DNA from: Rhizobium leguminosarum
GTDB lineage: Bacteria > Pseudomonadota > Alphaproteobacteria > Rhizobiales > Rhizobiaceae
Length of the DNA: 64,000 nucleotides
Assembly (NCBI RefSeq): GCF_002953715.1
Contig: NZ_CP025012.1
Location: 3,162,001-3,226,000 of the forward strand
Direction of reading: 5' to 3'
Shown: positions 1-8,392 of the stretch, piece after piece
How the letters are laid out: every line of letters begins with the position of its first letter
Numbering within the stretch: position 1 is the stretch's first letter
The notes under the pieces: generated by a model
Databases searched by the model: none
What the model saw: only the letters and a program-made list of their open reading frames with translations
What the model was told of the DNA's origin: nothing
Program-made: the position numbers and the translations under genes

Positions 1-673
1 TTATGCGCCCCTCTGCCGATATCCATTCCGGACAGTTTTCCTGGCAGAGAAAACTACGCACGAGGATGAAGCTCATCGGCGGCTGTGCTGCCTTCTTCTC
101 CTCGGCAGCCTGCGCGATTACCGCTCCGATCGGCAAGGTCAAAAGGAGAAAAACAAGTAATGATCTGGAAAATAGACACTTCACCAAAAAAGAAATTGCA
201 AAGCGCACGATTAAATTGCCTCAGTTGTACTGAGCATAGGCTTAGCAATTGGATTGACTGCCAGCAAGCCGGATTTCGATGCCCGCTGCAGTCCTCTTAT
301 CCTTGTTCTCTCATTGCAATCAGGCTTAGATGGCGAACCATCGCGGCCGTGTTCAAGCAGATCAGCTGCTCCAGCGAAATGTGCTGGAGCCCACCGCCTG
401 TAAGTCGGTGCGAGAGGACCGGACTTCTCCCCGAGTTCTCCCAAGTGATTCTCTGCCTGCCCGGCTGCGCGAGGCCATAGCTATGCCGTCACGAAGGGTT
501 TCACGATACCGCAACGTTATCTTTGCAAGTCGAAACTCAATCAGAGCGCGATCTCCTGTGGCTAATTTTTCACAATTTGAATGAATCGCCTTGTCTTAAG
601 TTAATTGGGGCTAGCATCCCGCAGATTTTCTGTATTTGATAGCGGTAACATTGAGGCTGCCGGGGGCGTACAA
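1..673. other. Upstream region without a confident gene
   Basis: No open frame in this stretch has a recognisable domain. The best candidate is a 107-codon frame starting with ATG at 160, preceded by an AGGAG-like sequence about 11 bases upstream. Its predicted product is rich in cysteine and arginine and resembles nothing I know. The base composition is lower in G+C than the neighbouring genes, which fits an intergenic or decayed region. The last 80 bases probably hold the promoter of the LuxR-type gene that follows. Confidence 0.3.
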
Positions 674-1399
674 ATGTCTTACATGACTACCTCTGAAAGA
701 CAGTCATTGCTTTCGGCAGAGCTTGCGACCGCTCGAACGCGCAGCCTGTTTGCGCAGGCGCTCGGCAGGGTCTCCACAGCCTTCGGATTGTCGCATGCGA
801 CGCTGATGCACGCTCCTTCCCCCGAAGATCTTCTCTTGAAACCCCTGCTGATCGAGAGCTCGCTTCCGACCGCCTATATCAGGGATTTCGACCGCGCCCA
901 TATGATACGCGGCTGCCCTTTCGGCCTAAGGCTGAGGCAGTCCGCTGTGCCGCCGGTCTGGCACCTCAACGACGCCGTCAATGGTCAGGCCTTTCCCGCG
1001 GAACTGCGCGCCCTGATGCTGCGCCATGCCATACCGGCAGGCGTTGCCATGCCGACCCTTGCAGCCGACGGCCAGCGCCTGGTCTTTTGGTTCTGCGGCG
1101 AACGCGCCGCACTCGGCCAAAGCGAGATCAACGAGCTGGCAATGATCATTCTCCATGCACTCGATGCATACAATGCAGTCAAACGCAACGAGGAATGCGC
1201 GCATAACGCGCTATCGAACAGAGAACTAGAAGTTGTGCGCTGGACGGCCCAGGGCAAGACCTCGATCGAAATCGGCCAGATCCTGACGCTCTCGGACCAT
1301 ACGGTGAACGCCTATATGACGAATGCGATCAAAAAACTCGATTGCGTCAACCGCACCCAGTTGGTAGCTAAGGCAATTCGATTGAAGCTGATCAACTGA
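674..1399 (+). CDS. LuxR-family transcriptional regulator (orphan, autoinducer-domain type)
   Basis: The predicted 241-residue protein has the two-part build of quorum-sensing LuxR regulators: an N-terminal ligand-type domain of about 165 residues and a C-terminal LuxR helix-turn-helix (roughly 178-241). The latter contains LSNRELEVVRWTAQGKTSIE and the recognition stretch LSDHTVNAYMTNAIKKL. I chose the ATG preceded by a G-rich ribosome site over an in-frame start 69 bases upstream. No luxI-type synthase is nearby, so this looks like a LuxR solo. Where acyl-homoserine-lactone receptors usually have Asp-Pro in the pocket, this protein reads GCPFG, so it may not bind a classical lactone. A PAS-domain gene follows 46 bases downstream and may be co-transcribed. 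Family assignment is firm; ligand and targets are unknown. Confidence 0.85.
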   Translation: MSYMTTSERQSLLSAELATARTRSLFAQALGRVSTAFGLSHATLMHAPSPEDLLLKPLLIESSLPTAYIRDFDRAHMIRGCPFGLRLRQSAVPPVWHLNDAVNGQAFPAELRALMLRHAIPAGVAMPTLAADGQRLVFWFCGERAALGQSEINELAMIILHALDAYNAVKRNEECAHNALSNRELEVVRWTAQGKTSIEIGQILTLSDHTVNAYMTNAIKKLDCVNRTQLVAKAIRLKLIN

Positions 1400-1445
1400 G
1401 GAATCAGAAGAGAGTCGGCACCTCGTCCCGTGATCTGGGGGAAAC

Positions 1446-1907
1446 GTGCCTCTTCACTTCGAACAGCCCGTCATTGACAAGACAGAACAATCCCGCGCCC
1501 ACATCGGCATTACCGATGCGGAAGTTGTCCAGATGCTCGCTGCCTATCGTCTTTTCGGCTTCTGGCGCATCGACATCGAGACAGGACACTTCTTTGCAAG
1601 CGAGGATGTCCACGCGATCTTCGGCCTCCCCTACAGCGACGGCCCTGTCAACCTGACAGAGCTGATGTCGCGCATCCATGAGGAGGACCGCAGCCTGATC
1701 GCCCAAACCTTCGAGGAGGCGAGCCTTCATGGCGTCGGCTTCCATTTCGTCTATCGCGTCGACAATCGCCTTGGCGGCTACAAGCTGGTGCGCAGCGTTG
1801 GCCGCTTCCGTGACGATGAAAGTGGCGGCGGCATCGTCGGCGTCACCTATGAATTCGTCGAAAGACTGCGCGTCGTCGGCTTCGAGGACAACACGATACC
1901 CCGCTAG
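1446..1907 (+). CDS. Single PAS-domain protein
   Basis: The 153-residue product appears to be one PAS fold of the PAS_3 type. It contains FGFWRIDIETGHFFASEDVH, then a region like the PAS core (IFGLPYSDGPVNLTELMSRI followed by HEEDR), and ends with a beta-rich segment typical of PAS C-terminal strands. There is no kinase, GGDEF or other output domain, so it is a stand-alone sensor or adaptor. The start is GTG directly after a GGGGG ribosome site; no upstream ATG fits as well. It follows the LuxR-type gene closely on the same strand, which suggests a functional link. Ligand and partner cannot be read from the sequence. Confidence 0.75.
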   Translation: MPLHFEQPVIDKTEQSRAHIGITDAEVVQMLAAYRLFGFWRIDIETGHFFASEDVHAIFGLPYSDGPVNLTELMSRIHEEDRSLIAQTFEEASLHGVGFHFVYRVDNRLGGYKLVRSVGRFRDDESGGGIVGVTYEFVERLRVVGFEDNTIPR

Positions 1908-1961
1908 AACAGGATGTCGTCCGAAAACCGCTCACACTTTTCGGCATCATGCTCTAGTTCA

Positions 1962-2099
1962 ACAATGATAGCGCGTCCTGCTGGACGCGCGGGATTCAAA
2001 GCATCTCGCGCAAAACTGTGCAGCGGTTTTGCGACAACGACATGCTTAGCAACAAAGACCTAAAGCGCGAGGGGCGAATCTGAAATATCGCGACGCGCT
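1962..2099. repeat. Rhizobial intergenic mosaic repeat
   Basis: The first part, about 1964-1992, contains the inverted pair GCGCGTCC / GGACGCGC, the reverse complement of motifs in the copies near 32.5 and 38.8 kb. The second part, 2032-2098, is nearly the reverse complement of 25157-25224. Both hold a shared AACAAAGACCTAAAGCGCG block. The element sits between the convergent PAS and DUF2333 genes. This mosaic build resembles the RIME-type intergenic elements known from rhizobia. Confidence 0.6.
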
Positions 2100-3230
2100 T
2101 TATCGGTCGAGCACCGAACGGATCTCGACGAGGTTCGAGCGGACCCTCAGAATATAGAAGCCCATCGTGGCGAGATGGCTCGGCATGATCCAGCCATCCT
2201 CGCGCCCGTTCGAGATGATCGCCGGCTGGATGCGCAGCGCAGACTGGAACTGCCGCATGGTCCCGCCCCAGATCGCACCGAGATTGCGTTCCGCCACCAC
2301 CTGCGAGAAATCCGCCTGAGCGGCCGCCATGATCGCGTAATAGCCGTAGAGCTGGCCGTAGGCGAACCAGAACCGGTCGTCGGCGCGCGTATCGAACCAG
2401 CCGCGATTGTGGTTTTCAGAGCGTTCGGCAAGCATGTCGGAGGTGCTGCCGAGATCGTTGGCGATACGATCGACGAACTGCACGAGATTGTCGGCGCGGC
2501 CGTCGAAAATGGCGTTGCAGAGGGCAAGATCGGTGTTGAACTTGCGCAGGCTGCCGATCGCCGAGCGGTAATAGGAAGGCGTCGGCGTTTTCGGCCCGAA
2601 CGGGTTGAGCCCGAAATACCAGCTGTATTCGTCGAACTGCAGGTTACCGCGCGCGTTCTGCAGGTCGCTGTTGATACCCGACGTGCCGCGCACGCGCCCG
2701 AGCGTGTCGACAAGCTCCACCGAGGTGCGCCGGACCGCCTGGTTGACACCGCGCTGGAACGACGCCTTGTTGTCGAAGAAGGGCGTGTGGTCCCAGTCGA
2801 TGCCGAAGAAGCCCGCCTTGTAGAGCACCATGGAGGAAATCCATGCGTTCTGGTTGACGTTAAAATCGGTCAGGTCGGCCGCGACGTCGACGATCGCCGA
2901 GCGCTGGCAGGTCTTCGGCACCGTGGCAGCAGCCCCCTCGGCGACCGGCACATCCTGCCCGGCTGCAACCTTGCGCTCCGAAAGCCGATATTGGTCGACG
3001 AATGCGGGATTGAAATTCGTCCAGGCCTGCGTCTGCCAGAAGAAATAGCCGTAGAGGGCGACCAGCAGCGCCACGAACGCGATGACCGGCAGCCGGATCA
3101 TCCAGCTCCGCCGCTGATACCAGCCGTGTGCGGCAAGAACGGGCCAGAAGGCCCAGGCGGAAAACAGGCGGGCCCAGCGGCCGATCGTCTGGCCGATCAG
3201 CCTGAAAAAACCGGCTATCCGGTCAAGCAT
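2100..3230 (-). CDS. DUF2333 family membrane protein
   Basis: The 376-residue protein has one membrane-spanning segment near the N-terminus (about residues 47-68, VIAFVALLVALYGYFFW) and a long soluble part. The soluble part has the conserved pattern of the DUF2333 family, including an Asn/Trp-rich stretch (FNVNQNAWISSMVLYKAGFF) and a YSWYFGLNPFGP segment. Its length is normal for the family. The ATG is preceded by AGGAG nine bases upstream. The function of DUF2333 is not known; the topology suggests a membrane-anchored periplasmic domain. A coiled-coil protein gene lies 149 bases upstream on the same strand and is probably its operon partner. Confidence 0.8.
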   Translation of the reverse strand: MLDRIAGFFRLIGQTIGRWARLFSAWAFWPVLAAHGWYQRRSWMIRLPVIAFVALLVALYGYFFWQTQAWTNFNPAFVDQYRLSERKVAAGQDVPVAEGAAATVPKTCQRSAIVDVAADLTDFNVNQNAWISSMVLYKAGFFGIDWDHTPFFDNKASFQRGVNQAVRRTSVELVDTLGRVRGTSGINSDLQNARGNLQFDEYSWYFGLNPFGPKTPTPSYYRSAIGSLRKFNTDLALCNAIFDGRADNLVQFVDRIANDLGSTSDMLAERSENHNRGWFDTRADDRFWFAYGQLYGYYAIMAAAQADFSQVVAERNLGAIWGGTMRQFQSALRIQPAIISNGREDGWIMPSHLATMGFYILRVRSNLVEIRSVLDR

Positions 3231-3379
3231 CGTCGTCTCCTGTCAGGCGAGGCGAACATCAGGACATTGCCGTCCCGCTGCATCCCACATATGCGCTCGA
3301 TGGGCCGAGCACAACACAAGCCCTTCGATTTTCCGGAATGAAAGCATTGGGAAGAGGGGTATTGTCTGCGCCCTGCGGG

Positions 3380-4453
3380 TCAGGAGCGCAGGAAAGGCAG
3401 GTTGAAACGGAAGGACCTGCGCGCCGTGTCAATCAGTGGCGCCCCCGATGTTTCCGGCGGCGGTTCGGCATAGGTCGGGAACCTTCTGGCGAATTCGAGA
3501 TCGGCACGGCTCTTGCGCCGCTCCAGATCCTGGGCGACCAGCATACCCTTCTCGAACAGCCTGATCGGCGCAGCGATATCAGGAAAGAGTTCCGGCTTGA
3601 TCCTCACCTTCATGCCTGGCCGGTCGGTATCGACCTGCGCCTGGTAGATGATCAGGCGCTCCTCGACGTCGATCAACAGCTTGCGCAGCAGCACATTGCA
3701 GGCGGCGATCCGGCCGTTCAGCGAATCGACAAAAGCCTGGAACAGGCCGATGAAGCGCTCACGCCGCTGGCTGTCGTCGCGCATCTCGTGCTCCCCGGCG
3801 GAAATCCGCTCGGCTTCCGCCTTCAGCGCCCGCCGCTCCGCCTCCATCTGCTCCCAGTGCGCCCTGTTGCCGTAGACGCCGATACGGCCCTGCGTCGTCA
3901 GCGCCTTGGCATTGAGCTCCTTCATCTTGAGACGGGCGATATCGATGGAAACGACCAGCCGGCGCCGTTGCTCGACGATGTCGACGAGGTTGAGTTCGGC
4001 TGCCCTGTGCCGTTCGGTAAGCGCGGCGCGCTGGCCGGCGATCAGCCTGGCGAGCGCGTCCGATTTCGTCAAAAGGTCGAGCAGCCGCTCGATGACCGGC
4101 GCCTCGCGCACGCGTTCGGTATACATGCGCCACATCCGCTGGCGCGACACCCAGCCGGCCATCTTCTCACGCAGCGTCAGCCCCCGGAAACTATCGAGAT
4201 CGGCAGAAACTTCCGCCGTCAGCCGGTCGAGGGAAAAGACCAGCTCGGCCAGTTGGGCGTCGAGCGCCGCAGCATCGGCGATATGGGCTTGGAAGCGCGC
4301 ATTCTGCTCGACGAAGACCTCGTCGGCCGACCGTGTTTCGTCGCCGCTGAAGGAGCCGATCGCGGCCACGCAATAGGTGCCCTCGGCCGCAGTCCTCTCG
4401 GCAAGGCTGTCTGCAGCTTCGTACTGACCGTCGAATGGCGGGGGTTTGCGCAC
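3380..4453 (-). CDS. Coiled-coil protein of unknown function, probable DUF2333 partner
   Basis: The 357-residue product is largely alpha-helical and charged, with heptad-like stretches such as LKMKELNAKALTTQGRIGV and EAERRALKAEAERISAGEHE. I see no signal peptide, membrane span or enzyme motif, so it is probably a cytoplasmic structural or adaptor protein. The open frame extends upstream as far as 4624 and would overlap tdk. However, a GTG at 4453 preceded by GGAGAGATCAG makes a better start and leaves a normal gap of 145 bases. It stands upstream of the DUF2333 gene on the same strand. I do not assign a function. Confidence 0.65.
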   Translation of the reverse strand: MRKPPPFDGQYEAADSLAERTAAEGTYCVAAIGSFSGDETRSADEVFVEQNARFQAHIADAAALDAQLAELVFSLDRLTAEVSADLDSFRGLTLREKMAGWVSRQRMWRMYTERVREAPVIERLLDLLTKSDALARLIAGQRAALTERHRAAELNLVDIVEQRRRLVVSIDIARLKMKELNAKALTTQGRIGVYGNRAHWEQMEAERRALKAEAERISAGEHEMRDDSQRRERFIGLFQAFVDSLNGRIAACNVLLRKLLIDVEERLIIYQAQVDTDRPGMKVRIKPELFPDIAAPIRLFEKGMLVAQDLERRKSRADLEFARRFPTYAEPPPETSGAPLIDTARRSFRFNLPFLRS

Positions 4454-4598
4454 CTGATCTCTCCAGGGAATCTCCTGACCCAAGCTAGAGCCTTTCCTGG
4501 TCAGATTGAAGCATTCTGTTGGCTCAAACGGAGTCGGATGCTCAACCGGCCGGCGCGGTCGCTTGCGGCGCCCAAGAAAACAGTTGGCGTCGCCGGCT

Positions 4599-5201
4599 TC
4601 AGACCGGCTCGGCGATCCAGGCACCGTTCATCGCGTCGTCCCAATGCCTGCGGCAGAGCGAGACATATTTCTCGTTGCCGCCGACATCGATCTGGGCGCC
4701 TTCGTGCAACACTTTTCCTTCCCCGTCGAGCCGCACAACCATCGTCGCCTTGCGCCCGCAATGGCAGATCGTGCGCACCTCGCGCATTTCATCGGCGATT
4801 GCCAGCAGTTCCTGCGAGGCCGGAAACAGCTTGCCCTGGAAATCGGTTCTCAGCCCGTAGACCATCACGGGGATTCCGAGCCTGTCGACGACGCGGGCAA
4901 GCTGCCAGACATGGACAGGCGTCATGAAATGCGCCTCGTCGACGAAGATGCAGGAAATCGGTGCTCCTTCGCCGCTCAGCGTCGCAACCAACCGGAACAG
5001 ATCCTCATGCGGCTCGAAGGGAATGGCGCTCGCCTCCAAGCCGATCCGCGAGCCGATGACGCCTCGACCCGCGCGCTCGTCGAAGGCGGCGATCAGTTGC
5101 ACCGTGCGCATGCCGCGCTCCTGGTAATTATAGGAGGCCTGCAGCAGCATCGTCGACTTGCCGGCGTTCATCGTCGAGTAGTTGAAATAGAGTTTTGCCA
5201 T
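4599..5201 (-). CDS. tdk: Thymidine kinase
   Basis: The 200-residue protein phosphorylates thymidine to dTMP with ATP in the pyrimidine salvage pathway. It has the P-loop NAGKSTMLL near residues 12-20, the Walker-B-like CIFVDEAHFM, and zinc-ligand cysteines late in the chain (ICHCGRKA and SLCRRH) as in type II bacterial thymidine kinases. Its length is typical. The start MAKLYFNYST matches the family N-terminus and follows GGAGAAATCGG; an in-frame extension of 57 codons upstream lacks family similarity and was rejected. The flanking genes on the same strand appear unrelated. Confidence 0.95.
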   Translation of the reverse strand: MAKLYFNYSTMNAGKSTMLLQASYNYQERGMRTVQLIAAFDERAGRGVIGSRIGLEASAIPFEPHEDLFRLVATLSGEGAPISCIFVDEAHFMTPVHVWQLARVVDRLGIPVMVYGLRTDFQGKLFPASQELLAIADEMREVRTICHCGRKATMVVRLDGEGKVLHEGAQIDVGGNEKYVSLCRRHWDDAMNGAWIAEPV

Positions 5202-5437
5202 CCGATTTCTCCTTAATCGGCTTATTGAAAGCTCGGAATGGCAAAGAAAAGCCCTGAGGGAGCGATAATCACAGGAATCCGGCTCGAAAACCACCGAAAG
5301 CCCCGGAAACAAGGCATTGCGAAAAAATCCGCGGACGTCGCAATCGCATGGGTCGATACGGCGCAAACGCACTGAGGTCGCTTGTCAAACTCGGTTATTG
5401 ATGGTTGGCTTGGGAACTTAAAGACTGGGAGTCTAAA

Positions 5438-6394
5438 ATGAAAACAACAAGCACGTTCAAACTCGTTACCGCAACTGCCGTCGCCGCCCTCTCCGTTGCG
5501 ACCGCCGCCTTCGCCGCCGATCCCGACAGCTGCTCCACCGTTCATTTCTCCGACGTCGGCTGGACGGATATCACCGCCACCACCGCCACCGCATCCGTCG
5601 TCCTGAAGAGCATCGGCTATCAGACCGACATCAAGGTTCTCTCGGTGCCGGTCACCTACACCTCGCTGAAGAACAAGGACATCGACATCTTCCTCGGCAA
5701 CTGGATGCCGACACAGGAAAAGGACGTCCGGCCCTATCTCGACGACAAGTCGGTCGAATCCTTCGGCCCCAACCTCGTCGGCGCCAAGTATACACTTGCC
5801 ACCAACGCCAAGGGCGCCGAGCTCGGCATCAAGGACTTCAAGGACATCGCCGCTCATAAGGACGAGCTGGACGGCAAGATCTATGGCATCGAGCCTGGCA
5901 ATGACGGCAACCGCCTCGTCATGGACATGATCGAAAAGAACACCTTTGGCCTGAAGGATTTGGAAGTCGTCGAGTCCTCCGAGCAGGGTATGCTCGCTCA
6001 GGTCGCGCGCGCCGACAAATCAGGCAAGCCCGTTGTCTTCCTCGGCTGGGAACCCCATCCGATGAACACCAACTTCAAGCTGACCTACCTCACAGGCGGT
6101 GACGATATCTTCGGTCCGGATTTCGGCGGCGCCAAGGTCTTCACCAATGTCCGCGCCGGTTATCTCGACGAATGCCCGAATGTCGGCACGATGCTGAAGA
6201 ACCTGACGTTCTCCCTCGACATGGAGAACCACATCATGGGCAAAATCCTGAACGACGGCAAAGAGCCGGAGGCTGCAGCTTCCGAATGGCTGAAGGCGAA
6301 CCCCGCCGCACTCGAGCCCTGGCTCGCGGGCGTCAAGACCCGCGACGGCAAGGGCGACGCTCTCGCGGCCGCCAAGACCGGCCTCGGCCTCTGA
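5438..6394 (+). CDS. choX: Choline ABC transporter, periplasmic choline-binding protein
   Basis: This is the substrate-binding subunit of the ChoXWV choline importer. Choline feeds glycine-betaine synthesis and also serves as carbon and nitrogen source. The 318-residue precursor has a signal peptide ending at about residue 26 (AAFAA-DPD). The binding-site residues described for Sinorhizobium ChoX are all present with an offset of one: Trp42, Asp44, Trp89, Tyr118, Asn155 and Trp204, seen in the motifs VGWTD, LGNWMP, AKYTL, PGNDGN and GWEPHP. The ATG follows GGGAG; eleven upstream in-frame codons were excluded. A strong stem-loop separates it from choW, so choX is probably made in excess over the membrane subunits. 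Confidence 0.95.
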   Translation: MKTTSTFKLVTATAVAALSVATAAFAADPDSCSTVHFSDVGWTDITATTATASVVLKSIGYQTDIKVLSVPVTYTSLKNKDIDIFLGNWMPTQEKDVRPYLDDKSVESFGPNLVGAKYTLATNAKGAELGIKDFKDIAAHKDELDGKIYGIEPGNDGNRLVMDMIEKNTFGLKDLEVVESSEQGMLAQVARADKSGKPVVFLGWEPHPMNTNFKLTYLTGGDDIFGPDFGGAKVFTNVRAGYLDECPNVGTMLKNLTFSLDMENHIMGKILNDGKEPEAAASEWLKANPAALEPWLAGVKTRDGKGDALAAAKTGLGL

Positions 6395-6401
6395 TGATAC
6401 G

Positions 6402-6425
6402 AACGGGGCGGCTCGCCGCCCCGTT
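6402..6425 (+). terminator. Stem-loop with U-rich tail between choX and choW
   Basis: A perfect 11-bp inverted repeat (AACGGGGCGGC / GCCGCCCCGTT) with a 2-base loop is followed by TCATTTTT. This is the classical form of an intrinsic terminator. Placed inside the cho operon, it probably works as a leaky terminator or a 3'-end protector that raises choX mRNA relative to choWV. Confidence 0.75.
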
Positions 6426-6454
6426 TCATTTTTGTCCGATTGTTGTTTTTCTGG

Positions 6455-7312
6455 ATGGGCGCGCCCTTGAATTGGATCACCGAATTTAAGATTCCCGTTG
6501 GCCCCTGGGCCAAATCCTTTGTGGACTGGCTGACCTCGAACGGCGAATGGTTCTTCAACCAGGTCGCCTTCCTGCTGTCGAGCGCCATAGACGGCCTGCT
6601 CTTCGTGCTGCAGAAGCCTCATCCGCTGATCGTCATCGCGGCCATCACCGCCATCGCCTTTTGGCTGCGCCGCTCGATCGCGGTCGCCGTCTTCACCTGT
6701 CTCGGGCTGCTGCTGATCGTGAACCAGGACTATTGGAAGGAAACGACGGAGACGCTCGCCCTCGTGCTCGCCGCCACCTTTGTCTGTATGGTGATCGGCA
6801 TTCCGCTCGGCATTGCCGCCGCCCGCCGCCCTTGGGTCTATGCTGCCATGCGCCCGGTACTCGATCTCATGCAGACCATACCCACGTTCGTTTACCTGAT
6901 CCCTGCGCTCATCCTGTTCGGCCTCGGCATGGTGCCGGGCCTGATCGCGACCGTCATCTTCGCAATCCCCGCCCCGATCCGGCTGACACGCCTTGGCATC
7001 ATCTCGACGCCGCCGTCCCTCGTTGAAGCCGCCGTCGCTTTCGGCGCGACGCCGATACAGGTGCTGCGCAAGATCGAGCTTCCCTTCGCCACGCCGCAGA
7101 TCATGGCGGGTCTCACCCAGACCATCATGCTGTCGCTGTCGATGGTCGTCATCGCCGCCCTTGTCGGCGCTCCCGGGCTTGGTGTGCCCGTCGTCCGCGC
7201 GCTGAACACCGTCAATATCGCCAAGGGCTTCGAGGCGGGCTTCTGCATCGTGATCCTGGCAATCATTCTCGACCGGATGTTCCGCACGGCGGGTGAAGGA
7301 GGCGGTGCATGA
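6455..7312 (+). CDS. choW: Choline ABC transporter permease
   Basis: The protein is the membrane subunit of the choline importer and belongs to the ProW/OpuAB branch of BPD permeases. It has several hydrophobic spans and the EAA-type cytoplasmic loop EAAVAFGATPIQVLRKIELP that contacts the ATPase. The start is uncertain. I use the ATG at 6455, but TTG at 6467 (reading MNWITEFKIPVGPW, behind GGATGGG) or TTG at 6440 are possible and would change only the first few residues. The stop overlaps the choV start in an ATGA, indicating translational coupling. Confidence 0.9.
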   Translation: MGAPLNWITEFKIPVGPWAKSFVDWLTSNGEWFFNQVAFLLSSAIDGLLFVLQKPHPLIVIAAITAIAFWLRRSIAVAVFTCLGLLLIVNQDYWKETTETLALVLAATFVCMVIGIPLGIAAARRPWVYAAMRPVLDLMQTIPTFVYLIPALILFGLGMVPGLIATVIFAIPAPIRLTRLGIISTPPSLVEAAVAFGATPIQVLRKIELPFATPQIMAGLTQTIMLSLSMVVIAALVGAPGLGVPVVRALNTVNIAKGFEAGFCIVILAIILDRMFRTAGEGGGA

Positions 7313-8361
7313 CCGCAGTAAGCTTTAACAATGTCAGCATCATCTTCGGCGATCGGCCGGAAACCGCGCTTGCCATGGTCGATCAGGGCAAATCGCGCGA
7401 CGAAATCGGCGCCGCGACCGGCTTGGTGCTCGGCGTTGCCGATGCCTCACTGACGATCGAGGAAGGCGAGATCCTGGTGCTGATGGGCCTTTCCGGCTCC
7501 GGCAAGTCGACGCTGCTGCGCGCCGTCAACGGGCTCGCTCCCGTGGTGCGTGGTGATGTCGCCGTCTCCACGACCACCGGCCCCGTCAACCCGTACAGTT
7601 GCAATGCCAAGGCGCTGCGGGATCTGCGCACCCACACCGTCTCCATGGTGTTCCAGCAGTTCGCTCTCCTGCCCTGGCGCACGGTCGCCGAGAATGTCGG
7701 CTTCGGCCTCGAGCTCGCCGGCATGCCGGAGGCCGAGCGCAAGCTCCGCGTCGGCGAGCAGCTTGAACTCGTCAACCTGACGAAATGGGCAGGCCGCAAG
7801 GTCAACGAGCTTTCCGGCGGCATGCAACAGCGCGTCGGCCTTGCCCGCGCCTTTGCCACCGGCGCCCCGATCCTGCTCATGGACGAGCCTTTCTCGGCGC
7901 TCGACCCATTGATCCGCACCCGCCTGCAAGACGAACTCCTGGAGTTCCAGCGGCGGCTGAAGAAGACCATCCTTTTCGTCAGCCACGATCTCGACGAGGC
8001 CTTCCGCATCGGCAATCGCATCGCCATCATGGAGAGCGGCCGCATCATCCAGTGCGGAACGCCGCACGACATCGTCAAGAACCCCGCAGACCAGTATGTC
8101 GCCGATTTCGTGCAGAACCTCAATCCGATCAACATGCTGACGGCGGCCGACGTCATGCAGCCGGGCCTCGGCCAGACTGCCGCCGGCATGAGCGTCAGCG
8201 CCACGGCCCGCGCCGCGACCCCGCTCATCGATATCCTCGATGCCCTTGCCCGCCAGCCGGGCAGTATCGGCATCGTCGAGAATGGCGCGATCGTTGGAAC
8301 CATCTCGGCTCAGGATATCGTTGCCGGCCTTACCCGCCATCGCCGCAAGCAGGAAGCTTGA
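7309..8361 (+). CDS. choV: Choline ABC transporter ATP-binding protein
   Basis: The 350-residue ATPase energises ChoXW. It has the Walker A GLSGSGKST, the Q-loop region VFQQFALLPWRT, the ABC signature LSGGMQQRVGLARA, the Walker B ILLMDEPFSALDP and the switch His in FVSHDLDEA. As in ProV/OpuAA ATPases, a C-terminal CBS-like tail of about 80 residues follows the ATPase core. In this family that tail can sense ionic strength, so osmotic regulation of transport is plausible. The gene overlaps choW by four bases. Confidence 0.93.
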   Translation: MTAVSFNNVSIIFGDRPETALAMVDQGKSRDEIGAATGLVLGVADASLTIEEGEILVLMGLSGSGKSTLLRAVNGLAPVVRGDVAVSTTTGPVNPYSCNAKALRDLRTHTVSMVFQQFALLPWRTVAENVGFGLELAGMPEAERKLRVGEQLELVNLTKWAGRKVNELSGGMQQRVGLARAFATGAPILLMDEPFSALDPLIRTRLQDELLEFQRRLKKTILFVSHDLDEAFRIGNRIAIMESGRIIQCGTPHDIVKNPADQYVADFVQNLNPINMLTAADVMQPGLGQTAAGMSVSATARAATPLIDILDALARQPGSIGIVENGAIVGTISAQDIVAGLTRHRRKQEA

Positions 8362-8392
8362 TGTTTTCCATCCGCTTTGTCACAAAGCGGAT

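Noticed and set aside
4454..4624. N-terminal extension of the coiled-coil gene overlapping tdk
   Set aside because: The extension has low-complexity Arg/Pro-rich sequence. The GTG at 4453 has a good ribosome site and removes the overlap.
3338..4927. Open frame of 529 codons on the plus strand
   Set aside because: It is antisense to the coiled-coil gene and tdk, has no recognisable domain and has the Arg/Leu-rich composition of a high-G+C shadow frame.
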